Positions 8,826 to 17,294 of a stretch of 64,000 bases of DNA are shown here, piece after piece. The stretch is from JBFHIZ01 sp963666475 (GTDB lineage: Bacteria > Bacillota > Clostridia > Lachnospirales > Lachnospiraceae). A model generated the notes under the pieces. That model ran no database searches and was not told the origin of the DNA. It was given only the letters and a program-made list of their open reading frames with translations. Within the stretch, counting starts at the first letter, position 1. Every line of letters starts with the position of its first letter. The DNA is taken from assembly GCA_963666475.2 (NCBI GenBank), contig CAXXJM010000001.1, forward strand, positions 1,612,001-1,676,000. Reading direction: 5' to 3'. Position numbers and translations under genes: made by a program.

Positions 8826-10460
8826 ATGGCATTTAAATATACGGAGGAACAACTACATACGTTAGATCCATCGCTTTTGATTTCTCTGTTTCTTGGTCTG
8901 CAAGACCAAGTCGAAACACTGACCAATGAAACAAAAGCGTTAAATGATAAAATGCAGCTTGTGATGGAACAGCTCGTACTTGCAAATGATCATCGCTTTG
9001 GAAAATCCTCGGAAAAGATGGATGACGCCAGTCAGATTCGATTTCTGGAAGTCGATGGAAACATCGTATTCTTTAATGAAGCCGAAGCTATATGTGATCT
9101 AGATGCTCCGGAACCAGGAGATTTGGAACTGTCGCCTGAGAAACGAAAAAAGCAAGTCGGTAAAAAGGAAGCTGATTTATCTGCACTTAAGGTTAATCGA
9201 ATCGATCATTATCTATCAGAAGAAGAATTACAAACGGAGTTTGGTGTAAACGGATGGAAACAACTTCCAGATGCAATTTCGAAACGTTATCATTTCATTC
9301 CTGCTTGTGTGGAGGTCAATGAGTATCATATCGGAGTCTATGCAAGTAAGGTGGACGGTCATATGATCAAAGCAAACCATCCAAGAAGCCTCTTGCATGG
9401 AAGTCCAGTCTCTGCATCCTTAGGTGCTGCCATCATGAATGGAAAGTATGTAAATGCCGTACCACTTTATCGATTAGAGCAAGAGTTTGAACGGTATGGA
9501 CTTGCCATTAGCCGAAAGAACATGGCGAACTGGATGATTCGTTTAGCAGAAGAATATCTCGGTATTCTATACGATCGCCTTCACGAAAAGCTTTTCCTGT
9601 ATCCGGTCATACAAGCAGATGAAACTCCCGTTCTCGTAAACCGAGACGGTCGAAAAGCCGGAAGCAAAAGCTATATGTGGGTGTATCGATCTGGTCACAT
9701 GTATACCGAGAAGCAGATCGTCTTATATGAGTATCAAAAAACAAGAAATGCAGCGCATCCAAGAACATTTCTAAAGGAGTATTCTGGAATCTGTGTAACC
9801 GATGGTTACCAGGTCTACCACACCGTAGAAAAAGAGCTGGAAGATCTTACCATTGCTGGGTGTTGGGTACATGCCAGACGGCGATTCGATGAAGCGGAAA
9901 AAGTCATCCCAAAAGAGACCCGAAAAGAATCGATGGCACATCTAGTCATGAAGCAGATTCAGGCGATTTACCGAGAGGAAGGAAAGTTGAAAGAACTCTC
10001 CTCTAAGGATCGATTGACGCAGCGACAGTTGGTTGTAAAGCCTTTGGTTGATGCCTTATTTTTGTACTTAAAAATGCAGGAACCAAAAGTCCCAGGTAGT
10101 GGAAAACTTCGGGATGCCTTTCGATACATTTTAAATCAGGAATCCTACTTACATGTGTTTCTAACAAATGGAGACGTTCCAATCGATAACAATGCAAGTG
10201 AACGTGCAATCCGAGGATTTTGTATTGGAAAGAAGAACTGGCAAGTCATTGATACCATACGAGGAGCCAGTAGTTCGGCTATGATCTATAGCATTGCAGA
10301 GACCGCAAAAGCAAACAACTTAAAACCATACGAATACTTTGAATATTTACTGACGGAACTGCCAAAACACATGGAAGAAACGGACCGAACATGTATTGAT
10401 GATCTGTTACCTTGGTCAGACAAGCTTCCGGATAATATAAGAAAACCACAAAAATCATAG
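8826..10460 (+). CDS. tnpC: IS66-family transposase TnpC
   Basis: 544 residues, full family length. N-terminal coiled coil (LGLQDQVETLTNETKALNDKMQLVMEQL) with HRFGKSSEKMD, a central region, and the DDE catalytic domain with QADETPVLV, VTDGYQVYH and NNASERAIRGFCIGKKNW. A short C-terminal tail completes it. RBS AAAAGGAG lies ahead of ATG. This is the catalytic transposase of the element. The nested IS3-type element upstream separates it from tnpA and tnpB, so it may now be expressed from outside sequence or not at all. Confidence 0.94.
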   Translation: MAFKYTEEQLHTLDPSLLISLFLGLQDQVETLTNETKALNDKMQLVMEQLVLANDHRFGKSSEKMDDASQIRFLEVDGNIVFFNEAEAICDLDAPEPGDLELSPEKRKKQVGKKEADLSALKVNRIDHYLSEEELQTEFGVNGWKQLPDAISKRYHFIPACVEVNEYHIGVYASKVDGHMIKANHPRSLLHGSPVSASLGAAIMNGKYVNAVPLYRLEQEFERYGLAISRKNMANWMIRLAEEYLGILYDRLHEKLFLYPVIQADETPVLVNRDGRKAGSKSYMWVYRSGHMYTEKQIVLYEYQKTRNAAHPRTFLKEYSGICVTDGYQVYHTVEKELEDLTIAGCWVHARRRFDEAEKVIPKETRKESMAHLVMKQIQAIYREEGKLKELSSKDRLTQRQLVVKPLVDALFLYLKMQEPKVPGSGKLRDAFRYILNQESYLHVFLTNGDVPIDNNASERAIRGFCIGKKNWQVIDTIRGASSSAMIYSIAETAKANNLKPYEYFEYLLTELPKHMEETDRTCIDDLLPWSDKLPDNIRKPQKS

Positions 10461-10484
10461 GGCCATGAATCATGGCCTTATATT
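10461..10484 (+). terminator. Hairpin at the end of IS66 tnpC
   Basis: GGCCATG-AAT-CATGGCC directly after the tnpC stop, followed by TTATATTT. A short, strong stem with a weak U-tract, probably ending the transposase transcript before the right inverted repeat. Confidence 0.6.
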
Positions 10485-10488
10485 TGTA

Positions 10489-10513
10489 AAGGTACTCGCT
10501 TTGTAGCGTTTAC
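10489..10513 (-). repeat. IS66 right terminal inverted repeat
   Basis: Exact 25-bp reverse complement of 6060-6084, followed at 10514-10521 by the second copy of the ATTATAAG target duplication. Confidence 0.92.
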
Positions 10514-10521
10514 ATTATAAG

Positions 10522-10602
10522 TTACACATGTTGCACAATATCAATCTCAGAAAGATACTTACAACGAATCTAATAATATAATTCGATGGATTTTAAAATT
10601 TT
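10522..10602 (+). pseudogene. Right fragment of the old IS3 orfB split by IS66
   Basis: The frame reads VAQYQSQKDTYNESN, close to VAQYRPQKDTCNES of the transposase at 3266-3808, and runs into stops after about 25 codons. Together with 5852-6059 it shows that IS66 landed in an already degraded transposase gene. About 25 residues expected between the two fragments are absent. Confidence 0.6.
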
Positions 10603-11029
10603 AATGACCATACATTCCAATATTTTGTCTTAATTAATTTACGCAAATCAAGTCGTCACATGCCAGAACTATATTTTTTCTAATTGATTTATTCACAGAT
10701 AGATTATTAGTTTTGGTTCTGGTAAAAGTGAATTTTGCTCTTAGTATAACATTCCTTCCATTACGTGAGATGTGGTATTCTGGGCATATTGATTTTCCAT
10801 ACAAATAGAGATAAGTGTTAAAAAATCAATCCATTAACGATAACAAAACAGAGTTTGTTAAGAATAAAATTCCAGTTCATTTCATCTTCTATTTTAGTTA
10901 GCAGATAACTTAAATCAAGTCAAGTACCACAATATTCGTTTCACATTAAAATCTTAACTTAGCAAGGCATGCAAATAAATCCCCTAAAATTTTCTAGAGA
11001 AGTTTAATATTCCAAGTTAAAAATTGTTT
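10603..11029. other. 427-bp region with no recognisable gene
   Basis: AT-rich sequence between the IS debris and the acyl-carrier-related gene. A minus-strand open stretch ending at 10634 (about 65 codons, no start codon or RBS, containing ICPEYHISRNGRNVILRAKF) may be the tail of a lost gene, but I do not recognise it. No terminator follows the acyl-carrier-related gene, so the RiPP transcript may originally have continued toward the S8 peptidase gene. Confidence 0.4.
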
Positions 11030-11272
11030 CTACTTTATACAGTCTAGCAATGAAATTATAGACAATTCCTTTTTTGACGATATGCTTTCATAATCAATTT
11101 CGTATTTTTCATCCAAATAGCTCATTAGATATACCATATCAATACTTCGTAAATAAAAAGGTTTTCCTGTAAGCGAGTAATATACATACTCATCACAAAG
11201 TATATCTTTGTCAACATTAAACTTTTCACATAATAATTTTACTAAAAAATCAAATTTTTCACAGTTATTCAT
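11030..11272 (-). CDS. Acyl-carrier-related protein of peptide maturation system (TIGR04069-like)
   Basis: 80 residues. It has an acyl-carrier-protein-like shape: a first helix FDFLVKLLCEKFNVD, then LRSIDMVYLMSYLDEKYEIDYESI where an ACP would have DSL..VEL. The attachment Ser is kept at position 43, but the preceding Asp is Arg. Family knowledge: small ACP-related proteins are a marker of clostridial CLI_3235-type peptide cassettes; their role is unknown. ATG at 11272 follows AGGGG at normal spacing, and the gene is 8 bp after the TIGR04066-like gene. Whether it receives phosphopantetheine is open. Confidence 0.78.
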   Translation of the reverse strand: MNNCEKFDFLVKLLCEKFNVDKDILCDEYVYYSLTGKPFYLRSIDMVYLMSYLDEKYEIDYESISSKKELSIISLLDCIK

Positions 11273-11280
11273 ATTCACCC

Positions 11281-12420
11281 CTACGTAATTGTTGCATTTA
11301 TTATTATCTTGCTTAATATATTAATTCCAGACTCTTCTCTTGCATTGATAATGGGGATTCTGGCTAAGTTATTATAAACGTTGATTTGATTTTCAATTTC
11401 GCTAATTCCTATTCTATAAGTCTCTACATTATCTGTAGATCTCATCTTTGATCCATCTAAAGTCACTCCACATAAATGTATGGCAATTAACTCTACTCCT
11501 AACCTTACAAGCATATCAGTTCTAATATACTCTGACAGTTCTGCGTTGTTCGCCGAAGCATAAAAACACCCTATACAGTACTCTGGTTGAACAGCTTGAC
11601 ATAACATATAAGTATCTATCCCATATCCATCTGGTATGCGTTCGCTGAATCTTAATAATGAGTCAGGAGCTTCAACCAATATAATCTCTGGTCTTTCATC
11701 CATACTTATTTTTTGGAAGAAAAGATTAATTTTCTCTATTATATATTTAGGGGCTATCGGTAGACTAAATATGTTACTTAAAGAATTACGAAAACCTAAT
11801 GCTTTCATAATGTCATTATTAGTAACTACAGATACTCTATGCCCTGCAGTGCTCAAACTAATATTTAATCCAGCAATTAATTCACATTCGTCGCAAGATT
11901 GACTGATTAATTTTCCAACTAATACAACTGGGCATTCAATTTTTTTCACCCTCTGTATTTCGTCGGGAATCTCTAAAACGTCTGAATTAATATCATAAAA
12001 GGTTGGAATCTTTACATTGTTTTCTATGGCCGTCTTTCTCAATATTTCTATATTTTTATGACCAATTTTAGCACAGCAAATTACTTCCTTTTTCAACTCT
12101 AATGCATATTTAATTATTTCGATTGTTTCATGGTGTTTTAAATCTTTTTCATTACCCGATGAAACCAAAAGACAATCCACTTTTTCTAGCACCTCTCGAA
12201 TATTTGCATCTATTATATCATTTACTGGGTTTCTTCGATCAGTATAAGAAACATCCTTACCAATGAGACCACTACTTTGATGCGATACCACTTTAGTAAT
12301 ATTATACTTTTTATTATATTTCGAAAAATATTTATACAGCACCATATCTTCACTTGTAAATGGGTACAAAACAGTTCTTCTTAGATCTATACCTAAATCA
12401 ATTTCATCACATACATTCAT
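11281..12420 (-). CDS. Peptide maturation system protein, TIGR04066-like
   Basis: 379 residues from the ATG at 12420, which has AAGGCGG upstream. A TTG 30 bp earlier is the alternative. No membrane segment or signal peptide. The opening DLRRTVLYPFTSEDMVLYKYFSKY and mid-protein stretch VVLVGKLISQSCDECELIAGLNISLSTAGHRVSVVT resemble the conserved protein found with radical SAM CcpM in clostridial RiPP loci. The latter looks like a nucleotide- or cofactor-binding beta-alpha unit, but a full Walker A is absent. The C-terminal half has several Cys (MLCQAVQPEYCIGCF). Function in the family is unknown; a modification or assembly partner is an inference. Confidence 0.78.
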   Translation of the reverse strand: MNVCDEIDLGIDLRRTVLYPFTSEDMVLYKYFSKYNKKYNITKVVSHQSSGLIGKDVSYTDRRNPVNDIIDANIREVLEKVDCLLVSSGNEKDLKHHETIEIIKYALELKKEVICCAKIGHKNIEILRKTAIENNVKIPTFYDINSDVLEIPDEIQRVKKIECPVVLVGKLISQSCDECELIAGLNISLSTAGHRVSVVTNNDIMKALGFRNSLSNIFSLPIAPKYIIEKINLFFQKISMDERPEIILVEAPDSLLRFSERIPDGYGIDTYMLCQAVQPEYCIGCFYASANNAELSEYIRTDMLVRLGVELIAIHLCGVTLDGSKMRSTDNVETYRIGISEIENQINVYNNLARIPIINAREESGINILSKIIINATIT

Positions 12421-12459
12421 ATTATCCGCCTTTAACATATTATTAATCAAGTTACAAAT

Positions 12460-13863
12460 TCACCCAAATGTTGTTTCATAAAGCATTATTTCAATCAATA
12501 ATTCTTCCTCAATATTTGCCATAAACTCCTCACATTTACTAGTTCTAAGTTCACTCGAAAGTTTCCCGTTATCATCCGCATGTTTTACACATGCTTGACA
12601 AAGTCTAAATCCCCAGCATTCTTTACATTTACTACTGGTTATCTGCGCCACATTAAGCAACTTAATCACTTTACTATAATTCAAACCGGTTTGGATATCT
12701 CCAATTTTCATAATTTCAGATACTTCGCTTACTCTCTCACATGGATAAAATGTTCCATCCACCGAAACAAACAATCTATCTCTTCCTGGAATACAAGGCC
12801 CTGATGGGGCCATAATAGATGGAAGTCTATCAGACTTCATTCTTTTCTCAATATTCTCAAAAATTCTTCTAGCAGAATAAATTGCAATAGGAGAAATATT
12901 TTCTTTATTAATGTTCACTTTTTCACTTAATAGCGCTAGGAAGAACTGATAATTATATTCATTGAAAAATTCTTCGCTTGGTTTATTCGTGTTACTTTTC
13001 ATATCACAGTCAACTAAAGAAGGTCTGTACTGCTCGATTGAGAATCCCAGTCCCTTCATATCTTGAAAATAATCTTCATAAAAGGAATTTTGTGGATCCA
13101 TAACAACACTTAATTGTACGTGGTTCCAAAATTGTGGAAATTTATTTTTTATCATTTCAATATTACGTACTACTGCTCTATAGCTTCCCTTTCCATTTCC
13201 CACAAATACTCGATTTGCATCATTAACCTCTTCACCACCATCTAAACTTATCAAAATCGAAAAATTATTAAGATTTAAAAAGCTTACAATCTCCTCATTT
13301 AATAAGGTTCCATTTGTAGTCATACTAAACGTTATCCTTTTGCCTAGATATTTATTATTAACATAGGTAACCACTTGTTTTATTAAATTAAATTCTAGTA
13401 AAGGTTCTCCACCGTAAAATCCAATGTCCACTTCATTACTGTCTATTGAATTATCAATTAAATAATCAATAGCAGATTTTGCAACTTCAAATGACATTAC
13501 CTTGTTATTATGTGTTCTTTGATTAATGTTAGAACCTTTTGTGTATAAACAATAACCACATCTCAAGTTGCAGTCCTGTGTAATTTGTAACGTAATTTTT
13601 CCCATATTACGTGTCAAAATATCTATTACATGTGGTGTATATGGATGTTCTATATGCATAACTCGATCATTTGATAAATATCCTTCATCTATTAATTCTT
13701 CTATCTCTTCTGGAGCATCAGTGCAACTCCAGCTCAATCTTTTTTCTTGTTGTTTTAACCAAAAAAAAGTTTCCTTATTTATCTCTACGATATCATGTTT
13801 TTTCATATCATAAAAATAATAGCCCTCTGAAGATTCAAGTAATTTTATTAATGGTTTCTTCAA
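12460..13863 (-). CDS. ccpM: Radical SAM/SPASM Cys-rich peptide maturase (CcpM-like)
   Basis: 467 residues from a TTG at 13863, which has AGAGGTGA five bases upstream; an ATG at 13878 has no binding site. Order: an N-terminal region (about 1-85) resembling a precursor-recognition domain, the radical SAM core with C98xxxC102xxC105 and FYGGEPLLEF, then a SPASM region. The SPASM Cys pattern is CIPGRDRLF, YPCERV, CKECWGFRLCQAC and a final SKCEEF, binding auxiliary FeS clusters. SPASM enzymes install thioether or other crosslinks in peptides. It follows the Cys-rich precursor and is the expected catalyst acting on it. The precise crosslink is unknown. Confidence 0.87.
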   Translation of the reverse strand: MKKPLIKLLESSEGYYFYDMKKHDIVEINKETFFWLKQQEKRLSWSCTDAPEEIEELIDEGYLSNDRVMHIEHPYTPHVIDILTRNMGKITLQITQDCNLRCGYCLYTKGSNINQRTHNNKVMSFEVAKSAIDYLIDNSIDSNEVDIGFYGGEPLLEFNLIKQVVTYVNNKYLGKRITFSMTTNGTLLNEEIVSFLNLNNFSILISLDGGEEVNDANRVFVGNGKGSYRAVVRNIEMIKNKFPQFWNHVQLSVVMDPQNSFYEDYFQDMKGLGFSIEQYRPSLVDCDMKSNTNKPSEEFFNEYNYQFFLALLSEKVNINKENISPIAIYSARRIFENIEKRMKSDRLPSIMAPSGPCIPGRDRLFVSVDGTFYPCERVSEVSEIMKIGDIQTGLNYSKVIKLLNVAQITSSKCKECWGFRLCQACVKHADDNGKLSSELRTSKCEEFMANIEEELLIEIMLYETTFG

Positions 13864-13955
13864 TATTTCACCTCTCATTGTAATTATTATTATCAACATA
13901 TACATTCATAAACTAAAATCACATTTAATACCATAAATAATATGTAATAATTCAC

Positions 13956-13999
13956 AAAATTTTAGATTCATAGAATTAACCTATGAATCCAAAAATTTT
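13956..13999 (-). promoter_or_regulatory. Long hairpin between precursor and maturase genes
   Basis: AAAATTTTAGATTCATAG and its near-complement (13981-13999) pair with one mismatch and one bulge around a 7-nt loop. It sits in the 182-bp gap between the precursor stop and the radical SAM start. On the minus strand the stem is followed by TTTTGTG. A partial terminator or 3' stabiliser here would raise precursor mRNA over enzyme mRNA, a common RiPP arrangement. Confidence 0.6.
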
Positions 14000-14045
14000 T
14001 AATCATATTTCTTATAAAACAATCCAAAATTCGCTCTGAAAATCG

Positions 14046-14290
14046 TTACAATGTGGGACCACCTTGGCTATATGCCATTTTCGAAGCTGAATGTGATCTC
14101 GTATTACCATTAGTAAAGGATGTTGCATCCCACCTCAAAGTTTGGTAACCATTTGCATACGCAAGACTATTTACGCACGTACAAAAACACCCATCAACAC
14201 AGTCGCAACCCGCAAAGAAACAAGCACAAACGCAAGTTGAATAACTATCCACAGATTTCAAAACACCACTCTTCTTAATTTTTTTCTCAT
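14046..14290 (-). CDS. Cys-rich RiPP precursor peptide (CLI_3235-like), needs a -1 frameshift
   Basis: The ATG at 14290 has an ideal AAGGAG site but reads only 10 codons before TGA. A -1 shift at the seven-A run (14279-14285) joins it to an 81-residue product starting MRKKIKKSGVLKSVDSYS. After this leader comes a cluster of eight Cys in CxC pairs (CVCACFFAGCDCVDGCFCTC), then a Ser/Thr/Asn-rich tail ending SQGGPTL. The short basic start and VDSY-like motif before the first Cys agree with what I recall of CLI_3235-family precursors. It lies between the ABC exporter and the radical SAM maturase. Alternatives: re-initiation at TTG 14261 overlapping the TGA, or a sequencing error in the homopolymer. 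Confidence 0.75.
14279..14285 (-). promoter_or_regulatory. A AAA AAA slippery heptamer in the precursor gene
   Basis: In the frame of the ATG at 14290 the codons are ATG AGA AAA AAA TTA, so the seven A form an exact X XXY YYZ -1 slippery site in phase. Slipping one base back reads ATT and enters the Cys-rich frame. Transcriptional slippage adding one A would give the same product. Confidence 0.6.
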
Positions 14291-14311
14291 ATTATTCTCC
14301 TTATATTTTTA

Positions 14312-16072
14312 TTAACTTGCATCATAATTGAAGTCAGCAAGTTTTCCCCCACTTAGCATTAATACTCTGCTTGCAATCTTAATATTATCAATATCATGAG
14401 TAATTAAAATCATTATTTCTCCGTTGAAATCGTTGATTATATCTCTAAACAACGCTTTTTTTGTATCTATATCTATACAAGATGTAGGCTCATCTAAAAT
14501 TAACACTGGTGCTCTCCTATATAGACTTCTAGATAAAGCAAGTTTTTGATTTTCCCCACCTGAAAGTTCGTGTCCACTCTCAGAAAAATATTTAGTAATC
14601 TCAACATTTAAGTTTTCTTCATCATAAAATTTTCTGAGCTTCGACATTTCTAGCAAATTATTAATTCTCATTCTTTTATGTTTTGCAGATAAATCCGAAA
14701 GGCAAATATTCTCCTCTAATGTAATACAATAATTTTCTAAGTTTTGAAAATATACACTAAAGCATCTTCTTAATGAAGAAATTGAAATTTTGTTAATATT
14801 TATATCGTTTATATAAATAACACCTTCTGTCGGTTCGTACATTCGAAGTAGAAGCTTAATAAGCGTGCTTTTACCCGAACCATTATCTCCCACAATTGCA
14901 ACAATATCTCCTGCACTGATTACAATATTTATATCCTCTAATATGTAATTTTTCATTCCTTTATAAGAAAAACTTACATTTTTTAATTCAATTTTATTAA
15001 TTGTACAAATGTCTATCTCCCCACACTCTATTAATACTTCTTCATTATTCACAACATCTAGAAATCTTGATATCCTCGCTCTATTCTCATATAAATTTAC
15101 TGTAGAAGAAGAGATTCTCAAGATCGTATTCTTAATCTGATCCAGCAAACTTATTCCCAAAGAAAAATCTCCAATAGAAGATAAACCAACAATAACATTA
15201 TGAACTAAATATATTCCAAGAAAGCTTTTTACTAATTCAAGCAAGCTCTCAGCCGTACTTAGTAAAATAACGCTATTTTTCTTTATTTCTTTCCTCTGAG
15301 AATGATTTTTTTTCCATTTTCCCAAATATTGTTCAATAAAGTAATCCCCTACTTCCAAAAGTTTTATTTCTTTAATATGTTTTTTATCAGAAAATAGCTG
15401 TCTAAAATAATTTTGCTTCCGTATTGAATTAATCTGATCAATTGACAGAATATAATATTTCTTAGTATATATTACTCTTATAATTGAATATGGAATTGAT
15501 GATGCAGTAATGACAATTGCAAATAAATAATTAAAGTTTACTAATACTACTAATATAGATATAAAGGAAATAAAACTGCTCACTAAAGAGATTATATTTT
15601 GCGTAAATTCTATTATTGAAGAAATACTATTATTGGACTCCTCTAACTTATCATAATACTCTGAATTATCAAAAGACTCTAATTCTGTTCTATAAATTGT
15701 GCTCATTAATAAAATTGAAATGTTCTTTTCTAGAATATTGGACTGCATTTCCCTAAAATATTGAGAAATGTTCGAAAACAGCAATTGAATAACATTTGCA
15801 ATAAATACACCAATCAATATAAAATATATCTTGTCCCGGAAAGTAACATCATCAACCAGCATATCAATAAGTACTTTGTAAAATATTGATGATAATAGAA
15901 CTAGCCCTGGAAAAGCTAGTTCAGTTATAAATAAAAGAATTGTATATAGCTTTGATGCTCTAAAAGAAAGCTTAATACAAAATGAAAATATTTTTGATAT
16001 TTTTTTATTCTTGTCCAACTCTTTCACCTTCATACCATCAAATATTTTCCTACATATTTTATAAATTGACAT
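14312..16072 (-). CDS. ABC exporter (fused membrane and ATPase domains) of the RiPP cluster
   Basis: 586 residues. About six transmembrane helices occupy residues 40-320. The C-terminal ATPase has Walker A GDNGSGKST, signature LSGGENQ, Walker B VLILDEPT and H-loop ITHD. It is a half-transporter of the peptide-export type. There is no N-terminal C39 peptidase domain, so leader cleavage must come from elsewhere, consistent with the S8 peptidase. First gene of the cluster, ending 22 bp before the precursor ATG. The upstream 258 bp (16073-16331) is AT-rich with TATAAT-like hexamers but no clear -35 partner. Confidence 0.88.
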   Translation of the reverse strand: MSIYKICRKIFDGMKVKELDKNKKISKIFSFCIKLSFRASKLYTILLFITELAFPGLVLLSSIFYKVLIDMLVDDVTFRDKIYFILIGVFIANVIQLLFSNISQYFREMQSNILEKNISILLMSTIYRTELESFDNSEYYDKLEESNNSISSIIEFTQNIISLVSSFISFISILVVLVNFNYLFAIVITASSIPYSIIRVIYTKKYYILSIDQINSIRKQNYFRQLFSDKKHIKEIKLLEVGDYFIEQYLGKWKKNHSQRKEIKKNSVILLSTAESLLELVKSFLGIYLVHNVIVGLSSIGDFSLGISLLDQIKNTILRISSSTVNLYENRARISRFLDVVNNEEVLIECGEIDICTINKIELKNVSFSYKGMKNYILEDINIVISAGDIVAIVGDNGSGKSTLIKLLLRMYEPTEGVIYINDININKISISSLRRCFSVYFQNLENYCITLEENICLSDLSAKHKRMRINNLLEMSKLRKFYDEENLNVEITKYFSESGHELSGGENQKLALSRSLYRRAPVLILDEPTSCIDIDTKKALFRDIINDFNGEIMILITHDIDNIKIASRVLMLSGGKLADFNYDAS

Positions 16073-16331
16073 ACTTGATTCATTTAATTCTTTAAAATGA
16101 AATTATATAAAAATCAGCCAGAAGATTACCACTACTTTTTTACTCCAATACTTGACATTAATCTCATATTCTCAAAATAATAATTTATTATACAATAATA
16201 TTTCCACCAATACCATTTTCTAACAATTTTGTAATAGTTTAAATTTCCAAAATATTCTCAAACAAATGTCTATTCTTATTATACAAGCTGTCCATATTTA
16301 GAAAAAAATCAATCGCTGGCTTTTTTGCAAC

Positions 16332-17192
16332 CTATTTCTTTTTTACTTCTTCATCCTTCCGAAAAAAGACCCAGTGAAACAATAAAAACAAGAACAATGT
16401 GACATAACATCCCACAAAAACATCACTTAAAAAGTGAGCGCCTAAAACAACTCTTGAAAAAGCAACAAGTACTCCCCATAGAACCGCAAAAATGACAAAT
16501 ACCTTTTGATTGATTTTCCTAAAATAAGGAACGAAAACAGAAAAGGCAATCATCATAAATGCATTTGCTGTATGCCCCGATGGAAAAGACTTAAATTCTT
16601 CTCCCGCAGCGGGTCCCGAAATTTGGAACCAATAACGAAACCCATCGATACTATCTATGCTACGCATACGAGGTCTGCCCCAAACTCCTTTTAACACATT
16701 TACTAGAATCATTTCCGAAACAGAAAGAACAATTAAAAACAATGCATGCTTTCTGAAGCGGATCAACATTTCTGTATTTTTTGATGCCCATCTTTGAAAA
16801 TAGACGGTTGCTGCTGCTCCTGCAACGGCAACAATTGCCATTGCAAACTGCGGTATCCCATGTTCATTAAATTCATAAACATAGCGTACTGGCATGAAAA
16901 GAATCATATAACTGAAAACATAAGTAAATAGGTATCCAAAAAAAGTACAAACAATGTGCCATATAACATTCGTTCTCTTATGCGTTCCAGATAAGATTAC
17001 CGTTCCAACCAACAAGGCCCAAAATGCTGGTTGTTCACCAAACAAATTAAAAAATTCTGCCCAAATTGAACCTGGATGTACAAGTGAAACCGAAATCTGA
17101 TAATCTAACTGCCCTCCTGCAAGGATAGCTAGTACTACAACTAGTACAATAAAACTGATGATTGAAAAATTTCTGATAAGTTTCTTTTCCAT
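16332..17192 (-). CDS. PAP2-family membrane phosphatase
   Basis: 286 residues with about seven membrane helices. The three PAP2 motifs are complete: K168...R173PR, P204SGHT and S246R...G251AHxxxD. Family members dephosphorylate lipid phosphates such as undecaprenyl pyrophosphate or phosphatidic acid at the outer membrane face. It lies just after the terminator of the fatty-acid operon with its own AAAGG site, so it is probably a separate unit. Substrate not determinable from sequence. Confidence 0.88.
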   Translation of the reverse strand: MEKKLIRNFSIISFIVLVVVLAILAGGQLDYQISVSLVHPGSIWAEFFNLFGEQPAFWALLVGTVILSGTHKRTNVIWHIVCTFFGYLFTYVFSYMILFMPVRYVYEFNEHGIPQFAMAIVAVAGAAATVYFQRWASKNTEMLIRFRKHALFLIVLSVSEMILVNVLKGVWGRPRMRSIDSIDGFRYWFQISGPAAGEEFKSFPSGHTANAFMMIAFSVFVPYFRKINQKVFVIFAVLWGVLVAFSRVVLGAHFLSDVFVGCYVTLFLFLLFHWVFFRKDEEVKKK

Positions 17193-17294
17193 TTTTTCAT
17201 GCCTTTCTATTTGATACCATCATTATATCATCGTTTTTCTTTTATATTAGTACAAAATCTATCAAAACAGTACTATTTCAACTAAAAATTACAA

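Larger units (their letters stand above)
6060..10513 (+). mobile_element. IS66-family insertion sequence, complete, carrying a nested IS3-family element
   Basis: Bounded by perfect 25-bp inverted repeats (6060-6084 and 10489-10513, beginning GTAAACGCTACAAAGCGAG) and an 8-bp direct repeat of target DNA. It encodes the three standard genes tnpA, tnpB and tnpC. The normally short tnpB-tnpC interval is expanded by a 1.6-kb IS3-type element (7110-8738) on the opposite strand. tnpC is full length with its catalytic motifs, so the element may still be mobile unless the nested insertion blocks tnpC expression. It lies inside an older IS3 fragment and splits the RiPP gene cluster. Confidence 0.92.

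Noticed and set aside
10634..10830. Minus-strand open stretch without start codon
   Set aside because: No start or binding site and unrecognised; could be a gene tail but not enough to annotate as a gene.
14046..14261. TTG-initiated 71-residue precursor as the simple gene call
   Set aside because: Not ruled out, but there is no binding site at the right distance before the TTG, while the ATG at 14290 has an ideal one and supplies a leader of the expected type.
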